A stretch of 64,000 bases of DNA from Muraenolepis orangiensis (taxonomy: Eukaryota; Chordata; Actinopteri; Gadiformes; Muraenolepididae), in contig CM051006.1 of assembly GCA_027704905.1 (NCBI GenBank), forward strand, positions 10,765,225 through 10,829,224, given 5' to 3'. Shown here one piece after another: positions 42,718-55,571 of this stretch (the stretch's first letter is position 1; every line of letters starts with the position of its first letter). Under the pieces are notes generated by a model that had not been told where the DNA came from, made no database searches, and saw nothing but the letters and a program-made list of their open reading frames with translations. The translations under genes and the position numbers were made by a program.

Positions 42718-43480
42718 ATGTTGAGGGATAGACCTAATAGCCTCAATGATCTGATCTTTGTCACCCTGATGATGGGCCAACGGCTTGCGGAGAGGGACTG
42801 TGAGCTAGGTCATCATTCCGCTCCCCCTACTCACCATACCCATCCCTATGCTGTGTTCCCTGTGACTCCCCATAGACCTCCTCCCTCACCGCCCAAGAAC
42901 CTGACTATAGAGCAGGTGGGTCGCTCCCAACTATCCAGGGTAGAGCAAAACCAGCGTTTCCGGGTCCCTGGCATTTGGAATAATCCACCCTTCTTTGGCA
43001 GCAGGGTTAAGAAGAAGGGCAGTGACCCCAGGCCTTGCATAGACTTTCAGGACCTAAATTACATCATGGTAAAGAACCGTCACCCCTTACCGTTGATGAG
43101 CTCCATGTTCAAGCCATTGACCCATGCCACCGTTTTAACGAAACTAAACCTCCGCAACGCCTACCACCTTGCTCGCATCAGGGAGGGGGACGAGTGGAAG
43201 ACGGGGTTCAATACCCACCTCGGTCACTTTGAGTATCTGGTGATGCCATTCGGGATTACCAACGTCTAAGCTTTTTTTCAGGCCTTGGTCAACAACCTCC
43301 TCTGGGATATGCTCAATGTGTTCTTGGTGGTGTATTTGGACGATATTTCATTTTTTTTCTCGGTCAGAGCAGGAGCACCGGCAGCATGTTCGCTTGGTTC
43401 TCCAACGTCTCCTGGAGAGGAAGCTGTTTGTCAAGGCGGAGAAGTGCCTGTTCCTCAGCCACATCGTAGAGAAGGGGCAC
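42718..43480 (+). pseudogene. Gypsy gag end joined to reverse transcriptase
   Basis: The frame from 42718 starts with a gag piece (RDRPNSLNDLI) and passes, without protease, into reverse transcriptase: KKKGSDPRPCIDFQDLNYI, VKNRHPLPLMSSMF, TKLNLRNAYHLARIREGDE (the usual catalytic LDL is LNL, so the first catalytic aspartate is lost) and GHFEYLVMPFGITNV followed by a stop. The next frame gives VVYLDDISFFF with the YxDD catalytic pair. Loss of protease, the LDL change and the stop all speak for an inactive copy. Confidence 0.85.
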
Positions 43481-44050
43481 ACCAGAGCTAACCCCAGAAA
43501 GATCCAGGCCGTGGAGGAGTGGCCCAAACCCAAAGACAGAAAGCAACTGAGCAAACTTCTATTGCCGTTTCATTCAGGGTTTCCACAGTTTGGCGGCTCA
43601 TCTCACGGCCCTCACTTCAATTCTTTGCTCCTTCTCCTGGTCCCACCTGAATCCACCTTTTCCGCCTTGAAGAACCTGCAGCACTTTTCCGCAGCACTGG
43701 TACAAGCCCACCCCGATCCTTCCAGACAATACATTGTGGAGGTGGATGCCTCGGGGCTATCCTCTCCCAGAGGTCGGTGGAGGACGAGAAGCTCCATCTC
43801 TGCGCCTATTTCTCTCGATGCTGTAGTCCAGCGGAGAGAAATTAGGACATTGGCGACAGGGAACTGCTGCCGGTTCAGGCGGCACTCAATGAATGGCGAC
43901 ACTGGCTGGAGGGGACTCAGCAACCTTTTGTGGTTTGGTCGGACCACAAGAACCTCACCTAGCTCTGTTTTGACTTCTCCCTCACCTTTTGCCAAGGTTC
44001 CCACAATACCAACGCTTACGCCCCGTCCCATCTTTTCCCTGAGAGAGCAG
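43481..44050 (+). pseudogene. Gypsy RNase H region
   Basis: KIQAVEEWPKPKDRKQLSK, then in-frame loss of the FLGFANFYRRFI block (a small deletion), ALVQAHPDPSRQYIVEVDAS with a catalytic aspartate, and frame-shifted remains up to FTFCQGSHNTNAY near 43985-44015. Compared with remnant 1 it carries independent deletions. Confidence 0.75.
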
Positions 44051-44051
44051 C

Positions 44052-44620
44052 ATGGTATCGGAGGACACCATCCTGCCCCCAGCCCGGGTGATTGGTATGG
44101 TCAACTGGGAGATTGAGATGGTGAGGAGGACCGCCCAGCTTGACAAACCTGATCTGGATGGTGGTCCCCCTGGTTGCATGTCTTTTTGTAAGGGAATTGG
44201 GGCTACGGTCAGCCTCTCTTCCGGATACCATCCCGAGACCAACGGGCAGGCAGAGAGAGCCAACCAGTCCCTGGAGGCCACACTCAGATGCCTAACCTCG
44301 AGCAACCCTGCATCATGGAGCAAGGTCCTGCCCTGGGTGGAGTACTCACGACACAAAAACGCAGCCACAGGTACGTCCCCTTTTGAATGTTCCCTGGCTT
44401 ATCAACCCCCCATGTTTCCCCGGCAATAGTTCGATGCGGCTGTCCAGCGCTCACCTCCGCCACTGTGGCCGGGTTTGGAGGTCTGCACAAGCTGCTCTCC
44501 TGAGAGCCACCCAATGGGCTCAACGGGGAGTAAACTGGCAACGGAGTCCAGCCCCTGCCTACCATCCAGGTTTGGCTGATGGCTCAGGACCTACACCTCC
44601 GCACCTCTTCCCCTAAACTC
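44052..44620 (+). pseudogene. Gypsy integrase, partial
   Basis: After a piece equal to the end of RNase H (VSEDTILPPARVIGMV) the sequence jumps into late integrase: SLSSGYHPETNGQAERANQS, where PETNGQAER carries the conserved catalytic-region glutamate, then LPWVEYSRHKNAATGTSPFE. The zinc-binding N-terminus and the first catalytic aspartates are deleted. Confidence 0.8.
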
Positions 44621-44630
44621 AATCCCCGTT

Positions 44631-45023
44631 ATGTCGGTCCCTAAACCATTGTTCGTCCTCAACCCCTCTGCAGTACGTCTTGACCTCCCCCCTTCCATGA
44701 ATGTTCATCCCGTGTTCCATGTATCTCTGTTGAAACCCGTGTCCATCAGCACCCTATCTACCCCCACCCCAGCCCCTGCACCTCCCCATGTCCTCACAGA
44801 CGGCGACCTGGTCTGGACGGTTAAGGAGCTCCTGGCAGTCCGACGGGGCATAGGATTCCAGTACCTAGTGGACTGGGATGGCTACAGTCTGGATGAGCGC
44901 AGTTGGGTCCCCCCTTCCTATCTGGCCGACCCCTCCCTGCTCACCGACTTCTACCAGGCCCACCCCAGAATGCCCCTGAAAGGCCGCCTGGTGTTGCCCC
45001 TAGGGTGGGGGGTACTGTTGTGA
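44631..45023 (+). pseudogene. Gypsy integrase C-terminus with chromodomain
   Basis: The 130-residue frame shows HPVFHVSLLKPVSIS (the end of the integrase C-terminal domain, near residue 26) and then a chromodomain from about residue 60: VKELLAVRRGIGFQYLVDW, DGYSLDERSWVPPSYLADP and SLLTDFYQAHP. The YLVDWxGY and SWxP motifs are those of chromovirus chromodomains, thought to guide integration to modified chromatin. The domain itself looks undamaged, though everything upstream is broken. Confidence 0.85.
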
Positions 45024-45354
45024 TGCCACACCACTCTCCTCTCCGGCCACGCTCCTCTGCCTCCACCCCTATCAATTATCTCCCTACTTATTCTCAGCTC
45101 TCCTGTTCCCTTGTTGCTAGAACTTTCCCGTTTTCTACAACCCAAAACTCTCTAGCCGATTCCTCCGTGAACACCTTTTGCAAACCTCCCGTGAATACCC
45201 TTTTGTCAATCTCCGCAAACTCTTTGTTTATCTCTGTTGGACTATTTTTCTTGTTTGATACTGTTGTTGTAATTTCGGTTTTAAACTCCTTTTTTTGCCA
45301 CCGACTCTGCTAGTATTCGTTGTTGACTCTGCTAGACTAGTGTGTGGCACAACA
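45016..45354 (+). repeat. 3' LTR of gypsy element 2
   Basis: A purine run GGGTGGGGGG is followed by an LTR that begins TGTTGTGATGCCACAC and ends GTGTGTGGCACAACA; the ends are complementary. 339 bp. Confidence 0.88.
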
Positions 45355-45484
45355 GCTTACTCCCCATTCCCTCCTGCACTATGAAATTCTAGGACACAAT
45401 ACTAAAAGAATACTATACACAATACATAACATACAAAGAAGAATAACGTGATACATGGATGATATGAGAGAACTACTTGTCACT

Positions 45485-45565
45485 AGATTTCAAAAGTGCA
45501 TTTATTCCTAACAAGTTTCCAAGAACTGAACCAGTGCTCAAGTAGAAGTACAATAAGTGTGCAGG
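45485..45565 (-). mobile_element. UnaL2-like LINE 3' UTR scrap
   Basis: CAAAAGTGCATTTATTCC then AAGTTTCCAAGAACTGAACC match 37470-37520. It joins directly to a reverse transcriptase scrap. Confidence 0.5.
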
Positions 45566-45585
45566 TCCTAAGGTTAAAGGTAGGT

Positions 45586-45800
45586 TTATATTTGAATCAT
45601 CTCTGGGAAGAAAGCATCTTTAGATATGTTATTTATGTGACTACGGACGATTAATGAGGGGTCAAAGGTGATGGCAAGGTTTTCTAAGAGATAGTAATAG
45701 TAATCTGTGATGGGGTTAGCTACCCATGAGACTGCTATTTTGAGCTGTGTGTCATCTGCATAGCAATGGAGGAAGGATACATCGTGCCTGTTGATGCCAA
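45586..45800 (-). pseudogene. LINE reverse transcriptase scrap
   Basis: Minus-strand frame: FLHCYADDTQLKIAVSW, the YADD catalytic block, then after a deletion LAITFDPSLIVRSHINNISK and AFFPEMIQI. These are standard CR1/L2/Rex-type blocks in the correct order. Upstream, the frame runs into the CA repeat and is meaningless there. Confidence 0.75.
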
Positions 45801-45818
45801 CCGGTAACACGTACACGT

Positions 45819-45965
<147 letters not shown>

Positions 45966-46336
45966 AGGGAGACAGAGAGAGACAGAGAAACAGAGAACAA
46001 ACGGCAGAAAGAGATGATTAAAATAAATGTGAACACGAAGCCCAAACCCAATGTCCACAACTAAAATTGAAGATGGGGGGAGGATAGAGTGGGGGATGGG
46101 GAGGGGGGATTGGGGGTGTGCGTAGAACGGACAAAAGGCAGCGGCGCTGCTTTCCCCCCCCCGCGGCCGCTTGATAGACATAAATCTGTGGCTGTCTGCT
46201 CCCACTGGTTTAAGGCTCTCAGTGTTTCCTCTGAATGCTGATTGTGGTCACTGGGGTGTGTCTCCGTTTGACAGACCCGGGAAGCTTCGGGTTTGGTCAT
46301 TCTGCACGCTTTATTCCTCTGATCAATATATATATA

Positions 46337-46452
<116 letters not shown>

Positions 46453-46794
46453 GTGCATGCCAGGAGCACAGGGGTGAGCGAGTGTGTGGGGAGTGGTGAT
46501 TGTTTGGTGGAAGATTTGAAAGTTTCTATTCTTTTTCTGATCTTTGCTCCGTATCTTCTTTATATATTCTCTACATGATCAGATAAGGCTTTTTATTTAA
46601 AACTTTAAAGCTTGGTGTTCGGTTTGTGGAGAGGAAGACGGATAAGGCGGCCATGGCGTACTCCGAGACGCCTCCGCTATCGATCCGTCATGGGATTCGG
46701 GTCTCTCCCGATCCCGATGTGGGTAAACATGGAGAGGATTGGGAGAGAGTAGGAGGCAGAGAAAGGGATAGAGAGAGAGTGGAGAGAACATGGG

Positions 46795-46912
<118 letters not shown>

Positions 46913-49147
46913 GGGAGAGAGAGCGAAAGAAATAGAGAAATGGACAATAGAGTGATAGAGAGAGAAACAAGATGAGGAAAGAAGAGGAGAGAGAAGATAA
47001 TGAGATATTCCTCCTCTTTTTTCAAAAATAGTTTGGGGACCACTTCCTGCTCCTCAGGGGTGCCCTTTGAACCTAGAACCTGTGCCACCTTTGAAGGCTT
47101 ACAGGGAAGCCAAAAAACGTGCTACAGACATGGGATCAAGTTTTGGAAATATCTTGACCTCTGCTACCATAAGCAAGGGCAAAACAATTGAAGGCGTCAC
47201 TCAGCAGGGTCACAACCTGTAAAAAACATGATTTCACCCTCTTAAAAATAATAAAGATCAAATGTGACCACGCCAGTGTGTTTCTCGGCCAGTAAACCCA
47301 ATAATAAGATGGCAAGATTCCTGGTCACAATTTCACATAATAGGGAAAACACATTAGAACTACAAAACGTGTGACACAGCACGCTGCAAATTGTAGTTCT
47401 TTGCACACGTCCGGGTCTCGTCCCTTGATCTATTTGTGTTAATAATGTGGTTTATATATTTTTTTAAACATATAATACAGTTTCCGAACGAGACGGTGCA
47501 GCTCAGTGCCGCTGCAGTCCGATGGATTAGTAACAAACGTAAAAATAAACTTAAATAATAAATGGAACAGAACAATAAGGCGGCAGTGATATCAGTGTCC
47601 ATAGCAACGATAGAAACCTGAACAAATATTCGTAATAACTCAAAAACTAAAGATCGTATAAATTCACTGAACAAAGCGTGTGAGAGTAAAACACACATTT
47701 CTCGCTAGAAATGTTATCAAAACATATTATAATGCCGAAACTATCTATCTCTCTATTACATTTTCCACCGAGAATACAACTGTGCTTGACGTTATAGCTT
47801 CAGAAGTTTGCGCATGCGCACCGGGTTGATACGTAGGGTTTCCTACGAAACAAAGTGCACTGTTTTTTCGTAAGGAATCCTACGTATCGTTTATGAGAAC
47901 AGCCTGCTCATCCGGGTGCCGCCACAGAGGGCTAAAAACACAATGGAGTTGCGTGACAATGACATCCATTGCCCAACCCAGACACAGACACAAGAACCTA
48001 AAATGGAATGCTTGTTGTCTTTTCGACCAGCTTTAACCAATCCAAGCTGTGCCGTGACCCAATCATCGTCAGCCTCGTTCAATCCCCGGTGCCACTGACT
48101 CCCTACACACCGCACTTAGTGGCAATAATGTCTTCGTGCTTTTTCAAAGAGTCAAAGTGTTTGAATGGAAATGAACCGGTTCAGAAATGAAACGGTGTAA
48201 AAGGCCATTAACTAAAGGTCCAACTTGGTATTCAGCCCTATTGTTAGAAAGTCATTCAGGATGTTCCTCTCAGGATGGAGTCCCATCTATCTCAATAGGA
48301 AATGGCTTAGAAACACACAAGTACAAAATATCAGTCAATATTCAGGTACTGGTCTTCTACACAACACACCTCATGGGGAAAGGGGCTGGATGCTCAGTTT
48401 GCTTACAATCTATTATTTTCAAAATGTTATTTTCAAAATGTCTTTTTGGGTGAAGCAGGATAAATGTTACAGCTTAGAGAACAAGTTCCTATGGAGTTGG
48501 ATGGGACTGGGGAGTACCATTAAGGGGCTCTATTAAGGAGCTATGGCGGCGCATATAGACATATAAGCATTGTTGCTGCACGCCACCAGGGTGGCTTTTC
48601 AGGGCTCCTCCGACCACCAGGTGAATGTTATTGTAGCGGTGGAATGGTTTTGGGAGCAGAGCAGATGGTACATGCTCACGCTCCTCCTTACGAGCATGTG
48701 TGGTGGTAGCTGGTTTAACCTGGGGGTCCTTCATTACCAAGGACAGTTTTTATAAGGACAGTTTTTATGTGCGCAAAATGCTTTTCAGAGCGAGAGAAAC
48801 CTTGTTTCATTGCAAAACTGTGATTTACGATGTGTTTGATGTTAACAACCATGGTCATCTACTGTTTAACAATGGTCTAAGGTATAACCTTCATTGTGCA
48901 ATTGTATTTTGGCATGTGGTAAGAAGCAAATCTTCGGCAGAAAGACTCAAACAACAGATTGACATTGCAGAACGTTCGATGGATTGTAACTGATTGTGAA
49001 AATTGAAACGTTCAGCCAATGTCGTAAATCACATATCATCAGAACGCCCTGAAGAGGTTTTCACATGATAAGGTTATCTGAAAGTCATTCTACAGGCGCC
49101 GAAAATATATATTATATATATATATATATATTGTATAACTATACATT
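46913..49147. other. About 2.2 kb without a recognised gene
   Basis: The minus-strand frame 47360-47698 has an internal start MDTDITAALLFCSIYYLSLF that might be a leucine-rich transposase N-terminus, but the resemblance is weak. A 21-base imperfect inverted repeat (GATACGTAGGGTTTCCTACG, 47828-47890) looks like a MITE end. Frames at 48225-48536 and 48700-48993 carry no known motif. Confidence 0.35.
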
Positions 49148-49717
<570 letters not shown>

Positions 49718-49887
49718 GTTTTTCCTTGCATGTAGCGCCTGTCCTGCTGTGCAATTTAATTGAATCTTTGCACAATGTTCAAACCACCTATATTTTCTAT
49801 AAATAGCATCTTAGCATCAGAGAACCTGATTCATCCATGTTCATTTTTTTATATATATATAAAGTTGGATTGAATTCCCTTTGATTG

Positions 49888-50060
49888 ATGATCACATACA
49901 TGTACACACACAGTGAAATGGCTTTCTCTGCACTAAACCCATCGTTGTATTCGGAGCAGTGGGCAGCTATTTTATATTCAGCGCCCGGGGAGCAGTGTAA
50001 GGGTCTGGTGCCTTGCTCAAGGACACCTCGGCAGTGCCCAGGTGTATCGGGGCCTATGCG
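49888..50060 (-). mobile_element. SINE body and tail fragment
   Basis: The antisense of GCACTGCCGAGGTGTCCTTG, then GCTCCCCGGGCGCTG and TTTCACTGTGTGTGTACATG, matches the SINE at 61878-62044. The tRNA-like head is not seen. Confidence 0.7.
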
Positions 50061-50082
50061 CTGCATCCTGCTCTGGAGAGAG

Positions 50083-50250
50083 GCTCTAATCCAGAAACGT
50101 CTGACAAAGATTCTTGAGGATGAAGAACTATCAGAGGACATCAAGGAGAACCTAAAGATCCTGCGGATTGCACTCACTGAAACTCAACAATCTCTACAGA
50201 AAGCTCACTATACTTTAAGCTCACAAGCTATAAATCGGTGGCCATCTTAA
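50083..50250 (+). other. Candidate coding segment with helical composition
   Basis: The reading frame beyond the SINE gives ALIQKRLTKILEDEELSED, IKENLKILRIALTETQQSL and QKAHYTLSS before the stop at 50248-50250. Heptad-like leucine/isoleucine spacing suggests a helix or coiled coil. The frame is open leftwards through antisense SINE sequence, so a real protein start is not shown. I do not recognise it. Confidence 0.25.
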
Positions 50251-50590
50251 ATTTAAACATTGAAAATAGGTCAAATAATTACAACTCCATAATTTATGAA
50301 TTAATTGACCCAAATAGTTTTAGAAACCATGTACTCTGCAGCATTGTAGGTCAAACCATTAAAAATATGATTTCCAGCTTAACTGACGGTAGCCATTTTG
50401 GATTTTTAACATTCATAGATGTTTAAAATTCAGTGAGAAACTAACCTTTGCTCTCCGCGGTCAGGGAAGAGCTTCATATGACCCTATTAAATGGTGTTGC
50501 TGCTTGCAGCTCTCTCTACCAAACTACTTGACACTCAACACTGCACTTTGTTTGTAAATAGTCAGCAACAAAATTCATATATACATTTGA

Positions 50591-50597
<7 letters not shown>

Positions 50598-50633
<36 letters not shown>

Positions 50634-50637
50634 TAAA
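50598..50637. repeat. (TA)n microsatellite
   Basis: Plain TA repeat. Confidence 0.95.
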
Positions 50638-50874
50638 TATTGTTCATCCCTTGCAGGATACATTTATCAAACCAAGCTTATGTTAAGAGGATGCAGCACT
50701 ACAAACGTATGTGTGTGGCAGTGATGTATAGAGAAACAGCTTTAGGGTACAGGCCTACTTTGAAACCACTGTAATTACCCTGTCTATAGAACGCATCAGA
50801 CATAACAGCTCCAGAGCGACCGCAACGTCTATTCATATACATGCACAACGGCAGTCCACACTAATATGCCGGGC

Positions 50875-50936
50875 ACACACACACACACACAGAAACACAA
50901 ACTCACACACACACACACACACACACACGCCTACAG

Positions 50937-50977
<41 letters not shown>
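50875..50977 (+). repeat. (CA)n microsatellite, three blocks
   Basis: CA runs separated by GAAACACAAACT and GCCTACAGG. Confidence 0.95.
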
Positions 50978-50979
<2 letters not shown>

Positions 50980-51109
50980 GACAAACAGTGATTGTTTTTG
51001 TTCCTATTTATCTCTGTCGGCCATCATCTTCCTCGTCAGCATCTCATTAGTCAATCTCCTCTCACTGTCACGCTAGATGAGCTATCGATCCAAGCTACTC
51101 TTTTCAAAC

Positions 51110-51350
51110 ACGCACACGCACACACGCACACACACACACACACAACAATTACATATCAATTGAGTCCGGAAAGTCTCGCATTTTAGAAGGCTAACCATTT
51201 TGAAAGAACATACACTTAAATACGTAAATGGCAGTAAAGTAGTTTGCAGAAAGTACACACAAACACACATATGCACGCACGCCCACCCACCCACACACAC
51301 ACACACACACACATACAGACAACCCCCCCCCCACACACACACACACAGTC
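51110..51350 (+). repeat. Two short (CA)n blocks
   Basis: CA runs at 51110-51145 and 51285-51350 around unique sequence. Confidence 0.9.
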
Positions 51351-53130
51351 ACAGCTGGAACCTCTTTGTGCAGCAGAGCATTGAAGCTCAGCGTTTCTAC
51401 TAGCAGTGGCTATCGTAGCCTAGCATCTTTGACAATCAAAATGGCCCATTCGGCTTCCATGAGACCCAGTCATTACCAGGCAGCAGCCTAGAACAACCCC
51501 TACCTACTGTATATCAGCCCTAACTCTTAACAACCCTATGCCTAATCAACCACACCCAACCCAAAAATGAAAGATTGACGCCTGAGACCCTAAATGAGAA
51601 TTGACCGTGGGGCGCGGCTCGAGCCCATGAATGCAGCCAATGGGATTGGGGTTCTGGTATAGGGTCGGGTTGTTCTTTTGGGGTCTAGAATGTGAGAACA
51701 AGTGAAAGCATACTTTACACTCCGAATGCCCTTATGTGAGACATGCAATGTTGGTATCGCATTTTAGAAGACATAGTTCTTGCCATGTGCTCCAACATGT
51801 TGTCATGTTGCTCACGGCGCTTGGTGTGCGCAAGAGTGTACAGAGAGTACAAAGAAACTTCCCGATTCCAGTCAAATCCATAACTGCATTCAATTATTAA
51901 TTGACCAAACCGGTTCCATAATGGCGCTTACATCATAGATCGCATCACCAGGGGAGATCTGTTTCCAAATGGCTTCCGTGCACTTTGCACATCCGTGTGC
52001 AAAGCGCCTGGTTTTGGGGCTGTTTTGTTTGTCACCGATGTGATATGTTTTATTTAAGGGCCGGCTCACAGGTGGGAAAAAAACAATGACAAGACATTCA
52101 ATTATTAATTTAAGGAGTGTGAATTCGATTTTTTTGAAAAGTCCTCACCGGAAATGGTGGTGGGGTTTTTGACAGACGGTTGTCTGCGGTTTCACAGGAG
52201 AAGAGGTGTCACTCTGTGATGACATGACGCTGTTTTTGTTAAGATGCCGCTGCCTATATACAATGCACCCGAGGGTTGTTTATATCTGAAGGGTGGCAGA
52301 GAACTCAGAAGTTGAGCCAAACACCTGGGATAATGGTAACTGGAGAGCATCTCAACAGACACTACAGTCTACCTTCACTGTGGCTGATGTTGAACTATCG
52401 CTCTGTTTGTTCCATATTTTTTTTAACCATTTGTCATATGCATATATGCTGTATCATCCATCCGTCACTTTATGTTTAAGATAAAAAGGTTACTTTAAGT
52501 TACTTTTTGTTCCAGCCAGCACAATTAAACACAGGACAACAACTTAGGAAAATAGGAAATTATTGTATTAAATAAAAAAAGTAAAAAAATAAATAAAACA
52601 TAAATATGTACAATTTAAATTAAATGTATCCAACAATGGACTAAACATCTTTAACAATAAATAAATGATATACAGTGTCTTGGGCCCAGGGGAAGAACAA
52701 AAAACCACGATCTCGAAAGATAGACAAGCGTCCTTAAGCTGTCCCGCCCTGTGGTACGGCACAACATCCACTAAACAGGATCCAGAGAACAGGACAATTC
52801 CACTGCAGCGATGGCGCTCCTGATGGCAGATGAGCTCCGCTCCAGGATGGCAATCCCTAATATTGAAGGAACCGGCGTCCGCGTTTCTCCGACAATGTAA
52901 GTGAGGCGTTCAGGGAACCTCCGTAAAGTCAGATAACCTTGGATACATGTATATTATTGTAATAGTATAGTGTTTTATATAGTATAGCATCAAATAGGTA
53001 GTATATATTGTTGTTTATAGTATAGTAATTGAAGGCAGTATATAGTGTTCTTTATAGTATAGTATTGTATAGTATGATATCACATAGTTTAGTATAGCAT
53101 AGGTTAGTATTGTTGTTGAAATTCATACTG
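51351..53130. other. No recognised gene
   Basis: About 1.8 kb, with an AT-rich stretch at 52550-52670 and TATAG-type repeats at 52965-53110. No motif-bearing frame. Confidence 0.4.
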
Positions 53131-53139
53131 CGGGAGTGC

Positions 53140-53205
53140 ATAGGGAGTAAGAATTCCATTGTACTGCACATGGCAAATTTAATCATCTGAATCTTGAAAA
53201 GCATA
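53140..53205 (+). mobile_element. LINE 3' UTR end
   Basis: GGGAGTAAGAATTCCATTGT then ACTGCACATGGCAAAT and ATCTGAATCTTGAAA is the same 3' end as at 1132-1205, here in sense orientation. Confidence 0.55.
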
Positions 53206-54387
53206 TTCCGTGATAAAACGAAACAAAACCATGAAAAGAAGGGACTGGCTTGGCAATAATTGGCGGTTGGACGTGAAAGAACGTGGGCGGCGGCTGGGTG
53301 ACAGGAATTGACGCTCTCTTGGAGCCATAGCCAAATACATGTATGTCGTTTCCTGTGAGGTGGGGAAATATTCTCATTAGCCTAGACATGTAAGTGGTAG
53401 CTTTGTCACAGATATCAGCACATGTAGTTAACCACCCCCTACAATAAATTGGCTTCTAGACACTGATGCATATCCTATTTTAGGCTAATTTTCAGGACTT
53501 TTGCTCGTGGTTTATGATGACTTGTTTTGTATAATTCACCATAAGAGGTTATTATGGGCCTTAACCAAGGTGGCAAATTCTAGTTTGGTATATTTAGATT
53601 AGATTTCAATTTGATAAACCTTTACAATTGGTATCTTAGTCACATTTAACCCTCAACGATACCCACCGTTGATCCAAACAATGAGATAATCTTGTGATAG
53701 AAAGAATCAAGAATTATAACTTTCATTCACTTATTTAACCAATGATCATTATCATCGCCACCATTACAAATAAAATATCATTCAGTATTCAGTCTGTTTT
53801 ATTCATTGTCATCATCATCATAGTCATCCAGGGTCACGGCAACTTCTTCATCCTCCTCCTCATCCCTCTAAATGTAGTTTTTTATGATTGAGGTTTGTAT
53901 CTTGCACATTTCTGTGCACTTTAATTTGTTGACAAGGCAGGTGCAATGTGAAAGCTTACAGGTTGTCCATACTTGCCAGCCATAAGTTTCAAGGTCCAAC
54001 CTCTAGGAAAGTCCCGTTTCCTTTGACAAGTTTAAGAACACTGAGTTTTCATTTTCCTGCAACCTGTACACCTACAACAGCATCACATAGGTAGTCTTCA
54101 TGGAGCTTAGCAAGACTGCTGATGTTGATGTATGTTGTCCCGCATTTCTGATACAAGAGGGCCAGTTCTGTATCCGGCCATGACATCTGTATCCTCACTC
54201 ACAACAACTGAGGTTACAACAAGGTTCATGCTAGGTTCAGCACAGACCCAACAATCTCTCTAAAAGTCTTGCTATCACCTTTTATATGCCCACAAATGTC
54301 TATCTGCTAAGACTAGCTCCTCGTTTTGTGTTTTGTTTCTTTTATCTCTTTTTGCGATGTTTAAGAATGTCTTCAGATGATGTTATT

Positions 54388-55571
54388 TCATTTTGGAACT
54401 TGGTTGTTGGTGACTCTCTCATAAGCTTTCTCTCCAGTCTGGTGATCTTGCAGCAGATCAAAGGCTATGTCTGTTGAAACAGAAATTACTGTGGAAAGAC
54501 TGATGATATCAGACTGATCAGGGCCTAGAGGATTTTCCCAGGTTTTCTCCATAAGTTCTACAAAGGCATTTATATCATCTGAGGTACTCATTGAAACGTG
54601 TTAGAAAACCGAAATGAATCATGATCAAGGGTTACCTCAAATCTCGTCCGTGGTGCATCTTCACACATGTTGTTGCCTGCTTGCAGAGTTGCTTCCAAGT
54701 GAATAAGATCTTCCACATGATTATCTTCTGACAACAGCTCTAACCTTCCCATGTTAGTCTCAAGAAAGCCTCATTAAGCAGCTTGTGGAGCCTTACTGCT
54801 TGATTATACCTGTGACCATCAATTACCCCTGAGACTGAGCCATCAGCTATCACTCCTGCTTATACACAAAGGTCTCCTCGACCAGCATCTGCAAACCAGT
54901 TACAAACATCTTTGTTGGTAAGACGAGACATCATCCACATGTGGTCTCTGCCTGTTGCATCTTGGACAAAAGTGGTGTGATCAGTATCAACCATCTTTAC
55001 AACTGGAGGATTGGAAGGCTGTCCTGCATTGTAAATGGAAAGTACCATATCTACTGCTCCAATGCTTCTGTTCTTGTTTTTAAGGATGCAAGGCAATGCT
55101 CTGGTCTCAGCAGGATGATCAACAATAGGCTTTGCTTGCACAGCAATTCCATTCATTCTGTGTGATATGACCTTCACCGCTGATTGTTTCTCTAGTCTGT
55201 CTTTATTGTCCCATGCCAATGTTGTCAACAGACCAGGATTAATGTTTTGTGGCAGTGTAATGGCATCTTCACTCGCTGCTTGCTTCTGAAGACAGATGGC
55301 TGTGTCAATTTCTTCTACCTCAGAATATGAAACACTGTGGCCAAGTCTGTTCAGTATCAGTTCCCCGTTTCCAGTAAGTGACTTGACAGCAAAAGGCAAT
55401 GTTTTTTGTAGGCTTGACTCTTCCACAGGTAGCAGCATAAACAAGGTCTTGGCTAAATGAAGCTCTGAGCCTTCGCAGTATTTGGGATTTTCCTGGGTTA
55501 TTTCTTTCTATGGATCTACCTGTTCGAAGTGTCCGGAGAAAATCCACCGGAGATTTTGGAGAACTGTTCAT
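54388..55571 (-). pseudogene. Conserved uncharacterised, probably transposon-encoded protein
   Basis: Frames follow each other on the minus strand. The first (from 55571) has SPVDFLRTLRTGRSIERNN and SFSQDLVYAATCGRVKPTKN. The second (55444-54860, 194 residues) has LPFAVKSLTGNGELIL, RLGHSVSYSEVEEIDTAICL, LTTLAWDNKDRLEK, SHRMNGIAVQAKPIV and DAGRGDLCV, then a stop, after which AGVIADGSVSGVIDGHRYNQ continues in the same frame. The last (54591-54388) has DDINAFVELMEKTWENPLGP. These blocks match, from memory, a family of long uncharacterised proteins scattered through fish and cnidarian genomes, never with an assigned function. Stops, a frameshift and a missing middle show this copy is broken. No catalytic motif is evident to me. 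Confidence 0.6.

Larger units (their letters stand above)
42709..45354 (+). mobile_element. Ty3/gypsy chromovirus-type element 2, 3' two-thirds
   Basis: Gag end, reverse transcriptase, RNase H, part of integrase, chromodomain and 3' LTR in the normal order, all broken by stops and deletions. No 5' LTR is found. A C-terminal chromodomain marks the chromovirus branch of Ty3/gypsy. Closely related to remnant 1 at 13.9 kb. Confidence 0.85.

Noticed and set aside
38472..45354. A single gypsy element interrupted by a LINE
   Set aside because: The LTR at 38472 (TGTCATG...GTGACA) and the one at 45016 (TGTTGTG...CACAACA) differ in sequence and length, and the right part restarts in gag. They are two elements.
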